From: Microbispora siamensis
GTDB lineage: Bacteria > Actinomycetota > Actinomycetes > Streptosporangiales > Streptosporangiaceae
Direction: 5' to 3'
DNA length: 64,000 nt
NCBI RefSeq assembly: GCF_016863095.1
Contig: NZ_BOOF01000028.1
Location: 122,489 to 186,488 of the forward strand
In this document: positions 8,261 through 16,184 of the stretch, piece by piece
Layout: each line of letters starts with the position of its first letter
How positions within the stretch are numbered: the first letter of the stretch is position 1
Notes under the pieces: generated by a model
The model's input: only the letters and a program-made list of their open reading frames with translations
Databases searched by the model: none
Told to the model about the DNA's origin: nothing
Translations under genes and position numbers: made by a program

Positions 8261-9483
8261 GACGTCACGCCTGCCCCGGCCGCGACGGGCTCGCCCACCT
8301 CGGCCCGTACGAGCGAGTGGACGTGCCGCGCCCGCGCGACGGCCTGCTCCTCGGTCTCCCCGGTCACGACGACGAAGCCGTGCCGGGTGCGCCAGTCCAC
8401 CGTCTCCGGGATCCGGTCGCCCGGCCGGAACGGGAACTCCAGCATGTCGACGAAGTCGAGCGCCCTTGCTTCCTCCACACCGGAGACGGCGCGGACCTCG
8501 CCGGGGGTCAGGCTGAAGTACGAGATGTGGGCGACCGCCCGGCGTTCCACCGTGCCCGGCGGCCTGCCGTCGAGGATCCGGAAGACGGCCCGCTCGATGT
8601 CGAGCCCGGTGGCGAGCTGCACCAGGCGCGGGATCTGGTCGCCGCCGAGCCGCGCCTGCGACTCGACGATCCGGGGACCGGCGGCGGTCCAGATGATCTC
8701 GGTGTGGGCCGGGCCGGTCTGGTAGCCGGTCAGCCGCAGCATCTCGACCGTCAGCTCGGCCATCGCCGCCGTGTCGGGCCCGGCCTGCGCGGGGTGCACG
8801 TGCCCGGCCTCGACGAACAGCGGCGGCGGGCCGAGCACCTTGCGGGTGACGCCCACCACCTGGTGGCGGCCGTGGTCGCTGAGGGACTCCACACTGTACT
8901 CGGGGCCGCGCAGGTACTCCTCCACCAGGACCGGGCCGCCGTAGCCGTACGAGTCGAGCAGCGCGCCCCATTCGGCGACCTGGCCGGGCTCGCGCAGCAG
9001 GTAGACGCCCCGGCTGCCGGCCAGCTCGGTCGGCTTGACGACCACGGGCAGGTCGAAGCCGCCGAGCAGGGCAGGCACGTCCTGCCAGCGCGCCGCGTGG
9101 GCGAACCGCACCGGCGACAGGTCGTGCTCGGCGAGCAGCCGCCGCAGCTGGAGCTTGTCGTTGAGCAGTTCGATCGAGCGCGCGGGGTTGACCGCCTTGC
9201 CGAGGTCCTCCGCGATGCGGTAGGTCGCGAGCATGCTCTCCTCGGCCCCGATGTGGTAGACGAGGTCGGCGCCGAAGTCGCGCACGGCCTGCCGTACGGT
9301 TCGGTCGAACGCGACGGGGTCGGCGAAGTCGGTGAGCACGAAGGCGTCGGCCAGGTCGGCGATGCCGGCCAGGTAGTCGGGCGTCTGCAGGGTGGGATCC
9401 CAGACCGCGCAGATCCGGTGCCCCTCCTCTCGGGCCTTGATGACGAACGCCCGGTAGGGCATGACCATGACGAGATCGCTCAC
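8257..9483 (-). CDS. ATP-grasp carboxylate-amine ligase
   Basis: The 408-residue protein has an ATP-grasp fold. An N-terminal Rossmann-like part (VMVMPYRAFVIKAREEGHR) is followed by nucleotide-binding strands VVVKPTELAGSRGVYLL (about 145-161) and VLVEEYLRGPEYSVESL (about 185-201). The Mg-binding segment RIVESQARLGGDQI is near 270. This subgroup (BacD, carnosine-synthase-like) activates a carboxylate as acyl phosphate and joins it to an amine. The GTG start at 9483 has GGGAGG upstream. The gene directly follows the 31-codon gene, so a peptide-modifying role is possible. It could also ligate 4-aminophenylalanine. Confidence 0.85.
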   Translation of the reverse strand: MSDLVMVMPYRAFVIKAREEGHRICAVWDPTLQTPDYLAGIADLADAFVLTDFADPVAFDRTVRQAVRDFGADLVYHIGAEESMLATYRIAEDLGKAVNPARSIELLNDKLQLRRLLAEHDLSPVRFAHAARWQDVPALLGGFDLPVVVKPTELAGSRGVYLLREPGQVAEWGALLDSYGYGGPVLVEEYLRGPEYSVESLSDHGRHQVVGVTRKVLGPPPLFVEAGHVHPAQAGPDTAAMAELTVEMLRLTGYQTGPAHTEIIWTAAGPRIVESQARLGGDQIPRLVQLATGLDIERAVFRILDGRPPGTVERRAVAHISYFSLTPGEVRAVSGVEEARALDFVDMLEFPFRPGDRIPETVDWRTRHGFVVVTGETEEQAVARARHVHSLVRAEVGEPVAAGAGVTS

Positions 9484-9532
9484 CGGGATCCTCCCTTCTT
9501 TCTGCTGGAAGCGGCTGTGTGCTGTGAAGTGG

Positions 9533-9628
9533 TCAGTAGGGCAGTTCGCGGCCCGACGGCGTGCGGAGATCGGGCGAGTTCGACTGGGGTTTCCTGGTCG
9601 GCTTGCTCACGCGGATGCGACGTGCCAT
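9533..9628 (-). CDS. Small 31-residue peptide, possible precursor or regulatory peptide
   Basis: A 31-codon frame starts at ATG 9628 behind a near-perfect ribosome binding site (GGAGGG, 6 bases before the ATG) and ends at TGA 9533-9535. The peptide starts MARRIRVSKPTRKPQ, continues SNSPDLR and ends TPSGRELPY. It is basic, rich in Pro and Ser, has no Cys and has no signal sequence. It is the first frame of the operon that continues with the ATP-grasp ligase 50 bases later. ATP-grasp ligases can add an unusual amino acid to a ribosomal peptide, as PGM1 does in pheganomycin synthesis. It might instead be a leader peptide for translational control. No known family was recognised. Confidence 0.55.
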   Translation of the reverse strand: MARRIRVSKPTRKPQSNSPDLRTPSGRELPY

Positions 9629-9700
9629 CGAAATCCCTCCAGATCCCGTACGAGCCGTTTCGCGGGCCCTCCGACCAGCACGCTAGGCATGGGCACAGGG

Positions 9701-9767
9701 CCCTACAACGGCCGCGCACCCTAATGACCGGGCCTGATGACGGAAGGGGCAGACGGCCTACAACTTT
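9701..9767 (-). promoter_or_regulatory. Promoter region of the small-peptide operon with two GTTGTAGG sites
   Basis: On the minus strand, AAAGTTGTAGGCC (9755-9767) matches 2138-2150 exactly. A second GTTGTAGGG lies at 9701-9709. In the second copy TTGTAG could act as a -35 box with TAGCGT 17 bases downstream. The region separates the nitrate transporter stop (9793) from the small-peptide start. Confidence 0.45.
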
Positions 9768-9792
9768 GGTTACGCGGGAGTACTACGAAAAT

Positions 9793-11286
9793 TCACACCT
9801 GCGCGTACGCGAAGCTCGGCGCACGGCTCGGCCCGCGCCTCAGATAGGTCCACCAGGTGAGCCCGGCGAGCAGCACGTAGGAGCCGACGAAGATCCACAG
9901 GGCAGGCAGCGACCACCCCGCGTGCTCCTGGGCGACGCGGGCCGCGGCGGCGCCGGTCATGCCCTTCATCGCGCTCGCCGCATCGAGGCTCGCCAGGCGG
10001 AACACCTGCTGGATCAGGAACCCGCCGAACGCGCCGATCGCCCCCGCGATGCCGATCACGGCCGCTGCCTTGCGCTTGTAGTCCGTCGCGGTCAGCGCCG
10101 GGTCGAGGCCGCGCCTGGCCGCCTCCCTGCGCCCCAGCTCGCCGAAGATCACCGGGATCATCCGGTACGTCGAGCCGTTGCCCACGCCGGAGCAGGCGAA
10201 GACGACCAGGTAGGCGCAGAAGAACAGGCCGAAGTCGTGGCGGATCACCCCGGCCGCCGCCGCGACGGTCGCCGCGACCATCCCGCCGAAGACGGCCAGC
10301 GTGACCCGGGCCCCGCCGTACCGGTCGGACAGCCGGCCGCCGAGCGGCCGGGCGACCGACCCGGCCAGCGCCCCGACGAAGCCGAGCCCGGCGAGGTAGT
10401 CGCGCACGAACGGGTGCTGCGCGAGGAACTCGGGAAACGTCGTCCTGGTCACCAGCGGCAGCGCGAAGGAGAACCCGATGAACGAGCCGAACGTGCCGAC
10501 GTAGAGCAGCGACACGATCCAGGTCTGCCCGTGCCGCAGCGCCGCGGCGTACGACCGGGGGTCGGCCTTGGCCTCGGCGAGGCTGTCCATGAACAGCCAG
10601 GCGCCGATCCCGGCCACCACGATGAACGGCATCCAGACCAGACCGGCGTACGCGAGGTGGACCCGCGTGCCCGACGCCGCCACGGGCACGCCGGCGACGA
10701 CCACCAGCGGCACCAGGAGCTGGACGACCGCGACGCCGAGGTTGCCGCCGGCCGCGTTGAGGCCGAGCGCGAAGCCCTTGCGCCGCTCGGGATAGAAGAA
10801 CGAGATGTTCGCCATCGACGAGGAGAAGTTGCCGCCGCCGACGCCCGCCACTGCGGCGCAGGCGAGCAGGATCCAGAACCTCGTGTCGTGGTCCTGCGCG
10901 GCCAGCCAGCCGCTCGGCACGACGAACGCCAGCAGGGAGGACGGGACCAGCAGCAGGGCCGCCGAGATCGTCGTCCACGCCCGGCCGCCGAAGCGCGGCA
11001 CCGCGAACGTGTACGGGATCCGGATCGCCGCGCCCACCAGGTTGGGCGCGGAGACGAGCCAGAACGACTCCGACACGCTCATCGGCAGCCCGGCGGCGGG
11101 CAGGCTCAGCACCACCACCGACCACAGCACCCAGATGGCGAAGCCGAGGTGCTCGGTGAAGACCGACAGGATCAGGTTGCGCCGGGCCACCCGGCGTCCT
11201 GTGGTCTCCCAGAACTCCTCGTCCTCAGGATTCCAGTGCTCGATCCATGCGCGGCCGCGCCGGGCGGCCGCCGTCGTTCCGCTCAT
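9793..11286 (-). CDS. narK: NarK-type nitrate/nitrite MFS transporter
   Basis: The 497-residue protein has about 12 membrane helices and the nitrate-porter N-terminus (WNPEDEEFWETTGRRVARRN then LSVFTEHLGFAIWVLWS). Gly-rich nitrate-signature segments are visible (GVGGGNFSSSMANISFFYPE near 165-185 and FACSGVGNGSTYRM near 360-375). It would move nitrate in or nitrite across the membrane. The ATG at 11286 has GAGGAG upstream and lies 27 bases after the stop of the electron-transfer subunit. No nitrite reductase genes are in the window. Confidence 0.9.
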   Translation of the reverse strand: MSGTTAAARRGRAWIEHWNPEDEEFWETTGRRVARRNLILSVFTEHLGFAIWVLWSVVVLSLPAAGLPMSVSESFWLVSAPNLVGAAIRIPYTFAVPRFGGRAWTTISAALLLVPSSLLAFVVPSGWLAAQDHDTRFWILLACAAVAGVGGGNFSSSMANISFFYPERRKGFALGLNAAGGNLGVAVVQLLVPLVVVAGVPVAASGTRVHLAYAGLVWMPFIVVAGIGAWLFMDSLAEAKADPRSYAAALRHGQTWIVSLLYVGTFGSFIGFSFALPLVTRTTFPEFLAQHPFVRDYLAGLGFVGALAGSVARPLGGRLSDRYGGARVTLAVFGGMVAATVAAAAGVIRHDFGLFFCAYLVVFACSGVGNGSTYRMIPVIFGELGRREAARRGLDPALTATDYKRKAAAVIGIAGAIGAFGGFLIQQVFRLASLDAASAMKGMTGAAAARVAQEHAGWSLPALWIFVGSYVLLAGLTWWTYLRRGPSRAPSFAYAQV

Positions 11287-11313
11287 GCGAATCTCCTCGT
11301 CGGCGTGGGGGTC

Positions 11314-12795
11314 TCACGACTGGGCATGCGCCACCCCGGCGGCTTCTTGCTTCTCCGCCCGGGCGAGCCAGCGGGCGATGCCGCACACCGCGTCGGTGCA
11401 GGTGCCGCAGCCCGTGGTCGCCCGGGTGGCCGAGGCGAGGGCGGTCAGGTCGCGGGCTCCGGACCGCCACGCGGCGACCAGCTTGTCCTTGCTGACCGCG
11501 TTGCAGCGGCACACCACACTCGTCCCGGGCAGCGCCGCCGCGTTCCCGCCGCCGGGGGCCGCGCCCTCGCCGTACGGCATGGCCCGGCCGAGCAGCAATG
11601 CGAGCCGGTCGGGCGGCACGGGCAGACCGCGGTCGTAGAACTGGGTGATCGCGGCGGCGGCGTCGGGCACGCCGAGCGCGATGGCCCCCGCGACCCGCTC
11701 GTCGCGGACGACGAGCTTGGCGTAGCGCCCCCGGGCCGGCTCGCTCAGCCACAGCACCTCGGCGCGCGGGTCGTCCGGCCCGGCGTGCACGTCGCCGAGC
11801 GCGGCCAGGTCCACCCCGCTCGCCTTGAGCCGGGTCACCACCTTCGTGCCGCGGTACGGCGACCGCGTGCCGGTGAGCAGCGCGGCCAGCGCGGCGGCCT
11901 GCTCCCAGGCGGGCTGCACCAGTCCGGGGACCGTGCCGGGGTGCCGGGCGCAGTCGCCGATCGCATGGATCAGCGGGTCGCTCGTGCGCAGGTCGTCGTC
12001 CACCAGCACGCCGCCGTCGACGTCGAGCCCGGCCGCCGACGCCTGCGCGGTCTGCGGGCGCACCCCCGCCGCCACGACGACGAGGTCGGCGGCGACCAGC
12101 CGGCCGTCGTCCAGCTTCAGCCCGTCGCCGGGCAGGTAGCGGGCCGCCCGCGAGTTCAGCAGCACCCGCACGCCGAGGCCGCGCAGGACCTGGGCGAGCA
12201 CCTGGCCCGCGCCGTGGTCGAGCTGGCGCTCCATCAGGTGGCCGCGCGGGTGGACGACGGTGACCGCGTTGCCGCACGCCACCAGGCCCCGGGCCGCCTC
12301 CAGGCCGAGCAGGCCGCCGCCGAGCACGGCCACCCGCACGCCGCCGCGCGCTCCGGCCGCGATCGCGGCGCAGTCGTCCAGTGTGCGGAACGTCGCCACG
12401 CCGGGGGCGAGAGCGCCGTCGTCGCCGGTCAGCCCCTCCACGGGCGGCACCCACGCGCGGGCGCCGGTGGCCAGCACGAGCACGTCGTAGCCGACCCGCG
12501 TGCCGCCGTCGAGCGCGACGCGGCGTCCGGCGCGGTCGATCGAGACGACCTCGCGGCCCCGCAGCACCTCGACGCCGTGCGCGGCGGCCCAACCCTCCTC
12601 CTGCAGCCGCACCGACTCGGCGGGCATCGCGCCCGCAAGCACGTTCGACAGCAGGACCCGGTTGTACGGCGGGTGCGGCTCGTCCCCGATCGCGACGATC
12701 GCGACGCGCTCCCCCGCCGGATCCCGGCGGCGGATCTCCTCCGCCAGCCGGGCGCCGGCCATGCCGTAGCCGGCGATCACGACTCTGGTGCTCAC
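11314..12795 (-). CDS. nasB: Nitrate reductase electron-transfer subunit (NasB-like FAD protein)
   Basis: The 493-residue flavoprotein has an N-terminal FAD/NAD(P) Rossmann domain (VVIAGYGMAGARLAEEI) and a second dinucleotide site (VRVAVLGGGLLGLEAARGL). It ends in a BFD-like [2Fe-2S] domain with CRCNAVSKDKL and TGCGTCTDAVCG (about residues 425-475). It resembles the N-terminal half of NirB but has no siroheme domain. It should pass NAD(P)H electrons to the molybdenum subunit. The GTG start at 12795 overlaps the catalytic-subunit stop as GTGA. Confidence 0.85.
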   Translation of the reverse strand: MSTRVVIAGYGMAGARLAEEIRRRDPAGERVAIVAIGDEPHPPYNRVLLSNVLAGAMPAESVRLQEEGWAAAHGVEVLRGREVVSIDRAGRRVALDGGTRVGYDVLVLATGARAWVPPVEGLTGDDGALAPGVATFRTLDDCAAIAAGARGGVRVAVLGGGLLGLEAARGLVACGNAVTVVHPRGHLMERQLDHGAGQVLAQVLRGLGVRVLLNSRAARYLPGDGLKLDDGRLVAADLVVVAAGVRPQTAQASAAGLDVDGGVLVDDDLRTSDPLIHAIGDCARHPGTVPGLVQPAWEQAAALAALLTGTRSPYRGTKVVTRLKASGVDLAALGDVHAGPDDPRAEVLWLSEPARGRYAKLVVRDERVAGAIALGVPDAAAAITQFYDRGLPVPPDRLALLLGRAMPYGEGAAPGGGNAAALPGTSVVCRCNAVSKDKLVAAWRSGARDLTALASATRATTGCGTCTDAVCGIARWLARAEKQEAAGVAHAQS

Positions 12796-14909
12796 TGCGC
12801 CTCCCGTTCCCCCGCCGGCGACAGCCGTACGGCGCAGACCTTGAATTCGGGCATCCGGCTGACGGGATCGAGCGCCGGATTCGTCACGAGGTTGGCGCGC
12901 TGGGCGCCCGGGAAGTGGAACGGCAGGAAGACCACGTCGGGCCGCATCGACGGCACGCAGCGCACCGTCGCGATGACCCGCCCGCGCCTGCCGGCGACCG
13001 CCGCCGTCGCGCCGTCGCACAGCCCGGCCCGCCGCGCGGTGTCCGGGTGCACCTCGACGTACGCCTCGGGCACGGCAGTGCGCAGTTCCTCCACCCGCCG
13101 GGTCTGCGCGCCCGACTGGTAGTGCTGGAGCACCCGGCCGGTGATCGCGTAGAGGGGGTACTCCTCGTCCGGCGGCTCGGCCGGCCCTCTGTGGTCCACG
13201 GCGGCGAACCTGGCCCGCCCGTCGGGATGGGCGAACCGGTCCAGGAACAGCCGCGGCGTCCCCTGGTGTCCCGGCGTTCGAGGTACGGGCCAATGGAGCC
13301 GCTCCCCGGCCCGCAGCCGGTCCCAGGTCACGCCCGAGTAGTCGGCGGGGCCGCCCTCCGACGCGGCCCGCAGCTCGGTGAAGACCGTCTCGGGGTCGGA
13401 GGGGAAGCGCTCGGGCGGCTGCCCGAGCCGTACGGCCAGGTCGTGCAGGACCTCGAGATCGGTGCGCACCCCGGGCGGCGGGGCCAGCGCGCGGCGGCGC
13501 AGCAGCACGCGCCCTTCGAGGTTGGTCAGCGTGCCGTCCTCCTCGGCCCACTGCGTGATCGGCAGCACCACGTCGGCGGCCCTGGCGGTCTCCGACAGCA
13601 CGATGTCGGCGACCACGAGAAGGTCGAGCGCGGCCAGCCGGTCGGCGACCCGGGCCGAATGCGGCGCGGACACGACCGGGTTGCTGCCGAAGACCAGCAG
13701 CGCGGACGGGCCGCCGGAGGTGCCGAGCGCGTCGAGCAGTTCGAACGCCGACCGTCCCGGCCCGGGCAGCGCGGACGGCTCGACCCCCCACACCCGCGCC
13801 ACGTGCGCGCGGGCCGCCGGGTCGTCGATCCGCCGGTAGCCGGGAAGCTGGTCGGCCTTCTGCCCGTGCTCGCGCCCGCCCTGCCCGTTGCCCTGGCCGG
13901 TCAGGCAGCCCCAGCCCGAGCCCGGGCGGCCGGGCAGGCCCAGCGCGAGCGCCAGGTTGATCCAGGCCCCGACCGTGTCCACGCCCGTGGCGTGCTGCTC
14001 CGCCCCCCGGGCGGTCAGCACGTACGCGCTCGCGGCCTCGGACAGGATCGCGGCGGCCCTGCGCTGGTCGGCGGCGGCGACGCCGGTCACCCGCTCGACC
14101 CGCTCGGGCCACCAGGCGGCGGCCACCCGCCAGGCCTCCTCGAAGCCCGTCGTGCGATCGGCGACGTACGCGTGGTCGAGGCGGCCGTCGGCCACGGCGG
14201 CGTGCAGGATGCCGAGCGCCAGCGCGAGGTCGGTGCCCGGGGCGGGCGCGAGGTGCAGCGCCGCACGCTCGGCCGTGGGGGTGCGCCGGGGATCGACCAC
14301 GATCAGCCCCCCGGCGTCCGTCGCGCGGCGCAGGTGTGACAGGAACGGCGGCATCGTCTCGGCCGGGTTGGCGCCGGCGAGCAGCACCGCGTCCGCGCCC
14401 TCCAGGTCGGCCAGGGGGAACGGCAGCCCCCGGTCGAGGCCGAAGGCGCGGTGCGCCGCGGCCGCCGCCGACGACATGCAGAACCTGCCGTTGTAGTCCA
14501 CTTGCGAGGTGCCGAGCGCCACCCTGGCGAACTTGCCGAGCAGGTACGCCTTCTCGTTGGTGAGCCCGCCGCCGCCGAAGACCGCGACGGCGTCCGGCCC
14601 GCGCTCCGCGGTGATCTCCTTGATCCTGCGGGCGACCAGGCCGAGGGCCTCGTCCCAGCTCGCCGGGCGCAGGGTCCCGCCGTCCCGGACGAGCGGGGTG
14701 GTGAGCCGGGCCGGCGAGCCGAGCAGGGCCGCGGCGGTCCAGCCCTTCTGGCACAGTCCGCCGGCGGACGGGTCGCGGGGCCGTATCCGCACCGAGGCGC
14801 GGCCCGCCGGGCTGAGGGTCATGCCGCACTGCAACGCGCAGTAGGGGCAGTGAGTGTCGACGGCACCGACAGCGGCGTCCGCCGGGCGCGTGCTCGTCGC
14901 CGCGCGCAT
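12792..14909 (-). CDS. nasC: Assimilatory nitrate reductase catalytic subunit
   Basis: The 705-residue molybdopterin oxidoreductase starts with a [4Fe-4S] motif (CPYCALQC near residue 21, last Cys in GGLCQKG). It shows bis-MGD binding segments such as LVFGSNPVVSAPHS and VLPITQWAEEDGTLTNLEG, and ends in the usual C-terminal barrel (HPDTARRAGLCDG). It reduces nitrate to nitrite in the cytosol. GAGGAGGTGGAGCG precedes the ATG at 14909. The gene begins 33 bases after the DAHP synthase stop, on the same strand, so both probably share one message. This pairing with aromatic biosynthesis is unusual. Confidence 0.9.
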   Translation of the reverse strand: MRAATSTRPADAAVGAVDTHCPYCALQCGMTLSPAGRASVRIRPRDPSAGGLCQKGWTAAALLGSPARLTTPLVRDGGTLRPASWDEALGLVARRIKEITAERGPDAVAVFGGGGLTNEKAYLLGKFARVALGTSQVDYNGRFCMSSAAAAAHRAFGLDRGLPFPLADLEGADAVLLAGANPAETMPPFLSHLRRATDAGGLIVVDPRRTPTAERAALHLAPAPGTDLALALGILHAAVADGRLDHAYVADRTTGFEEAWRVAAAWWPERVERVTGVAAADQRRAAAILSEAASAYVLTARGAEQHATGVDTVGAWINLALALGLPGRPGSGWGCLTGQGNGQGGREHGQKADQLPGYRRIDDPAARAHVARVWGVEPSALPGPGRSAFELLDALGTSGGPSALLVFGSNPVVSAPHSARVADRLAALDLLVVADIVLSETARAADVVLPITQWAEEDGTLTNLEGRVLLRRRALAPPPGVRTDLEVLHDLAVRLGQPPERFPSDPETVFTELRAASEGGPADYSGVTWDRLRAGERLHWPVPRTPGHQGTPRLFLDRFAHPDGRARFAAVDHRGPAEPPDEEYPLYAITGRVLQHYQSGAQTRRVEELRTAVPEAYVEVHPDTARRAGLCDGATAAVAGRRGRVIATVRCVPSMRPDVVFLPFHFPGAQRANLVTNPALDPVSRMPEFKVCAVRLSPAGEREAQ

Positions 14910-14942
14910 CGCTCCACCTCCTCGACCGGCACTCGTACGCAG

Positions 14943-16025
14943 CTAGACGACGTCGGGGGTGAGGGCGTCGTGGATTTCGGAGTAGTCGGCGGCCGGGGCC
15001 GGAGCCAGCCGGCGGCCGACGCCGAGCGCGAGCATCTCCAGGCGGCTCATCAGCCGGGCGAAGTCCTCGGGAAGCAGCGCCTGCTTGCCGTCGCACAGCG
15101 CCTGCTCGGGCTGGACGTGCACGTCGATCAGCAGGGCGTCCGCGCCCGCCGCCACGGCGGCCAGCGTGAGCGGCTCGATGAGCTCGGGGATGCCGAGCGA
15201 GTGGCTGGGGTCGACCATCACCGGCAGGTGGGTGCGCCGCTTGAGCAGCGCCACCGCCGACAGGTCGAGCGTGAAGCGGGTGGCCCCCTCGAACGTCCTG
15301 ATCCCCCGCTCGCACAGCACGACCTGGTCGTTGCCCTCGGCGAGGATGTACTCGGCGGCGGTGAGCAGCTCGTCCACCGTGCAGCCGAAGCCGCGCTTGA
15401 GCACGGCGGGCATGCCGCTGCGGCCCACCTCGGTCAGCAGCTCGAAGTTCTGCATGTTGCGGGTGCCGATCTGGAAGCCGTCGATCACCTCGGCCATCCG
15501 GTCGACGTGCCGGGGATCGACCACCTCGGTGAGGATCGGCAGGCCGGTCTCCTCCCTGGCCTGCACCAGCAGGTCCAGGCCCGCCCACTTGAGGCCCTGG
15601 AAGGAGTACGGCGTGGTGCGCGGCTTGAACGCGCCGCCGCGCAGGCCGACCGCGCCGTGCCGGGCGACGGCCCTGGCCGTGGACATCATCTGCCCGGGGT
15701 TCTCGACCGCGCAGGGTCCGGCGAAGACGGCGATGTCCCCGTCCCCGATCACGGCGGAGCCGATCGTCACGGCCGTGCCCGAGGGGAACAGCTCGCGCCG
15801 GCCGAGCCGGAAACCGCCGCTCGCCCGTGCCGTCTGCCGGGGCCCGGGCAGGTCGGCCGGGAGAGGCAGCAGGGTGCCGGGCCCCTGCGCCACCATCACG
15901 TACGCCCCGCCCAGCCGGTACGTCGTGGCCGTGGTGCCGGTGGAGTCGAAGTGCTGGGCCCATCCGGCGATGCCGGACGGATCGATCGTCGAGTCGAACA
16001 CCAGCAACAGCTCGGCGTCGGTCAT
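14943..16025 (-). CDS. aroF: Class I (beta type) DAHP synthase
   Basis: The 360-residue protein condenses phosphoenolpyruvate and erythrose 4-phosphate in the first shikimate step. An N-terminal ferredoxin-like regulatory part (about residues 1-80) is followed by a KDO8PS/DAHPS barrel. Key segments are FAGPCAVENPGQM, LRGGAFKPRTTPYSFQG, ILTEVVDPRH, QIGTRNMQNFELL, VLKRGF and VMVDPSHSLG. Actinomycetes usually rely on a class II enzyme for primary metabolism, so this extra class I copy suggests dedicated carbon supply to PapABC. GGAGGAG precedes ATG 16025; an in-frame ATG at 16040 has less support. Confidence 0.9.
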   Translation of the reverse strand: MTDAELLLVFDSTIDPSGIAGWAQHFDSTGTTATTYRLGGAYVMVAQGPGTLLPLPADLPGPRQTARASGGFRLGRRELFPSGTAVTIGSAVIGDGDIAVFAGPCAVENPGQMMSTARAVARHGAVGLRGGAFKPRTTPYSFQGLKWAGLDLLVQAREETGLPILTEVVDPRHVDRMAEVIDGFQIGTRNMQNFELLTEVGRSGMPAVLKRGFGCTVDELLTAAEYILAEGNDQVVLCERGIRTFEGATRFTLDLSAVALLKRRTHLPVMVDPSHSLGIPELIEPLTLAAVAAGADALLIDVHVQPEQALCDGKQALLPEDFARLMSRLEMLALGVGRRLAPAPAADYSEIHDALTPDVV

Positions 16026-16075
16026 GGGAATCTCCTCCACATCCGTGTGGTCGGGTCGGAGCGTCTTCTGCGTGT

Positions 16076-16122
16076 GCGCCGCCGGGCCGGGCCTTGGGGG
16101 GGAACCTCCGGCCCGGCGGCGC
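16076..16122. terminator. 15-bp GC hairpin between ligase and DAHP synthase genes
   Basis: A perfect 15-bp stem (arms 16076-16090 and 16108-16122) encloses a 17-base loop. There is no T tract, as is common in actinobacteria. It lies in the 159-base gap after the ligase stop and may terminate or attenuate transcription into aroF-nasC-nasB-narK. Confidence 0.6.
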
Positions 16123-16184
16123 GGATCGGGTGCGGATCGCCGTTGATCCGCGTGCGGGTCGCGGGAATCGGGGGGCCGGGCGGA

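Noticed and set aside
8317..13122. A 1601-codon open frame on the plus strand
   Set aside because: It is antisense to the ATP-grasp, NarK and Nas genes, is full of low-complexity Arg/Gly/Ala text and shows no domain. It is a shadow of high-GC codon bias.
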